Translations under genes and position numbers: made by a program
Notes under the pieces: generated by a model
What the model saw: the letters and a program-made list of their open reading frames with translations, nothing else
Database searches by the model: none
Told to the model about the DNA's origin: nothing
Shown: one piece after another, positions 13,721 through 15,083 of the stretch
Position numbering within the stretch: position 1 is the stretch's first letter
Layout: each line of letters begins with the position of its first letter
Assembly (NCBI GenBank): GCA_045127535.1
Contig: JBGVQN010000029.1
Span: 1 to 15,083 of the forward strand
DNA from: UBA2942 sp045127535
GTDB taxonomy: Bacteria; Bacillota; Clostridia; Lachnospirales; Lachnospiraceae
Direction: 5' to 3'
Length of the DNA: 15,083 nucleotides

Positions 13721-14428
13721 TTACGAATTTGCTTCCTCGAACTTTCTCTGCAAATACTGCCTTTTCAGCTCCACATACTTTCTGGCGCTTACAAACAGTT
13801 TTGATCCATCCATCAGATAGATAAATACATTGTCAAAATTTTTGATGGCATCCAGATTCACAATATAGGACTTATGACATCTGAAGAATCCTGCATCTTT
13901 CAACAACTCTTCCATTTCATAAATGTTACCGCTGCAGATATACTCATTGTCTGTGGTATGCAGCTGAATGTTCCGTTTGTTGGTTTCTATGTACAGAATA
14001 TCCTTTATTACCAATTTTATCTGGCCTCTGTTGATGACGTTTACCGTAATGGTTTCATCACTCTTCATCTTCCGTTCTGCCGCAACCAAAGATTCCTGTA
14101 TTTCTGCTTCCATGTGCATTTTGTCAATGTAGCGGAATGCGTTTACCACATACCCCTTTCGACTCATTTCGGTATGGGTGGTTAAAATCATCAGGATATG
14201 GTTAGGGTTCATCCATTTATATTCCTGTGCCATTTCAAATCCGTCCATACCCGGCATCTCTATATCCGCAAATACAATTTCATACCGATTTCCTTTGCGA
14301 ATAAAATTTTCACCGGAAACATAAGAATCCAGTTTCACTTCCAGCTGCCGGCTGGAGAAGAATTTTCTGATCTGCTGACAAGCTTTGATCCTCCATTCCT
14401 TTTCGTCATCTACCACCGCAATCCTCAT
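13721..14428 (-). CDS. LytTR-family response regulator (AgrA-like)
   Basis: The 235-residue protein has two domains. Residues 1-125 form a receiver with the acidic pair D7-D8, the phospho-acceptor D55 in FADIEMPGMDG, the T in LTTHTE and the conserved Lys in RYIDK. Residues about 137-232 form a LytTR DNA-binding domain (DILYIETNKRNIQLHT, FFRCHKSYIVNL). This pairing defines AgrA/VirR/LytR-type regulators, which bind imperfect direct repeats and usually control peptide signalling, bacteriocins or virulence. The start overlaps the kinase stop by 4 nt (ATGA), and AAGGAGG lies upstream within the kinase gene, so the two are translationally coupled. A terminator follows. Confidence 0.93.
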   Translation of the reverse strand: MRIAVVDDEKEWRIKACQQIRKFFSSRQLEVKLDSYVSGENFIRKGNRYEIVFADIEMPGMDGFEMAQEYKWMNPNHILMILTTHTEMSRKGYVVNAFRYIDKMHMEAEIQESLVAAERKMKSDETITVNVINRGQIKLVIKDILYIETNKRNIQLHTTDNEYICSGNIYEMEELLKDAGFFRCHKSYIVNLDAIKNFDNVFIYLMDGSKLFVSARKYVELKRQYLQRKFEEANS

Positions 14429-15083
14429 AGTGCCTCCTTGCTGTCATTTTTTAACAGCAGCATTGTTTTAAACCTGCAATTTTCTGTCTGAATGTTCATG
14501 TAACCTCCGTTACGCTTTACACATTCCTCAATGTTTTCCAAGCCAAAACCATGACTGTTTTTATCTTCTTTCCTGGTTTTCATCACATCTCCTTCAAACA
14601 AAATGACACCGTCATAATCATTCTCGACTAAAATCAATATTTCCTGTTCATTGTATCGGAATGCAATCTGTACCTGGTCGCCTCCACACCTGTGTGCTGC
14701 CTCAATGGCATTGCTCAAAAGGTTGGAGACAATGGTACATAAGTCAAATGCACTGACACTGCATTTTGTAGGGAAATGCCCTGCTACTTCCAGATGGATG
14801 TGTTTTTGCTCTGCTTCCAGCAGATGCTTGTTCAGCACTGCATCTACAATGCTGTTATTTACACTGATCTTATTGCCAAATGCCTCTATCCGGCCCTCGA
14901 TCTTTTCCAGATATTTGTCAAATTCCTCATATTCCTGCTTTTCATAGAGAGAACGCAATACATATAGGTGGCTTCGTATATCATGGCGAAATCTTTTGGT
15001 TTCACGCTCACGCAGCTCTAAATACTCGTAGTGTTCTGTCTGTTCGTTGAGGTATTTTTCCATGAGGGCTTCTTTTTCCTTGT
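14425..15083 (-). CDS. GHKL sensor histidine kinase, AgrC-type (5' end outside the window)
   Basis: The frame stays open to the window edge, so only about 219 C-terminal residues are present and the membrane sensor half is missing. Visible parts are a helical stretch leading to the phospho-acceptor motif FRHDIRSHLYVL, the N-box IVSNLLSNAIEAA and the glycine box SHGFGLENIEECV. This is the HATPase_c_5/GHKL arrangement of AgrC-type kinases, which phosphorylate LytTR regulators and usually sense peptides. The gene is coupled to the regulator downstream. No agrB or agrD homologue is visible inside the window; they could lie beyond the right edge. The internal Met at 15063 is not the true start. 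Confidence 0.92.
   Translation of the reverse strand, partial: KEKEALMEKYLNEQTEHYEYLELRERETKRFRHDIRSHLYVLRSLYEKQEYEEFDKYLEKIEGRIEAFGNKISVNNSIVDAVLNKHLLEAEQKHIHLEVAGHFPTKCSVSAFDLCTIVSNLLSNAIEAAHRCGGDQVQIAFRYNEQEILILVENDYDGVILFEGDVMKTRKEDKNSHGFGLENIEECVKRNGGYMNIQTENCRFKTMLLLKNDSKEAL

Noticed and set aside
1..15083. CRISPR array
   Set aside because: The repeats seen are dispersed, nested palindromes hundreds to thousands of bases apart, without regular spacers or cas genes.

Overview
The window looks like a chromosomal stretch from a Gram-positive anaerobe of the Clostridia, most likely Lachnospiraceae. The grounds are moderate GC with AT-rich intergenic DNA, AGGAGG-type ribosome binding sites, lipoproteins with lipobox signal peptides, a SpoIID-like protein, a CmpB-type membrane protein, and an AgrC/AgrA-type GHKL kinase with a LytTR regulator. 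No species is claimed.

Layout. 1-940: a tRNA-Gln(CTG) gene with its own promoter and terminator, flanked by two inverted copies of a palindromic repeat. 1006-1977 (-): a membrane acyltransferase. 2097-3912 (-): an ECF sigma factor and its membrane anti-sigma factor, ending in a repeat derivative that has only the outer palindrome. 4233-4454 (-): a small acidic protein of unknown function. 4571-4758: another palindromic repeat. 4959-6785 (-): an M42 metallopeptidase followed by truA. 6956-8218 (+): a protein with a SpoIID-like core and a C-terminal peptidoglycan-binding domain. 8372-8611: the most complete palindromic repeat. 8681-9085 (+): a CmpB-like membrane protein, convergent with a NodB-like lipoprotein (9234-10646, -) across a bidirectional terminator. 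11005-11781 (-): a second lipoprotein. 11916-13720: an AT-rich stretch with a degenerate coding remnant, a 163-residue membrane protein, tiny ORFs and a 54-residue two-helix protein. 13721-15083 (-): the LytTR regulator and the C-terminal part of its GHKL kinase, which runs off the window.

The most unusual structure is the repeat family at about 26-220, 783-937, 4571-4758 and 8372-8611, with a relic at 2011-2096. The four full copies share a core stem with a conserved 2-nt AG bulge. The hairpin at its tip is of three unrelated kinds (A in two copies, B and C in one each), and the outer arms also differ. All copies are intergenic. I see no transposase nearby and I do not recognise the family. 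A second lead is the two-component system: directly downstream of it lies a unit with an extended -10 promoter, a palindromic or direct-repeat candidate operator, and a 54-residue membrane peptide gene too short for ordinary gene calling.
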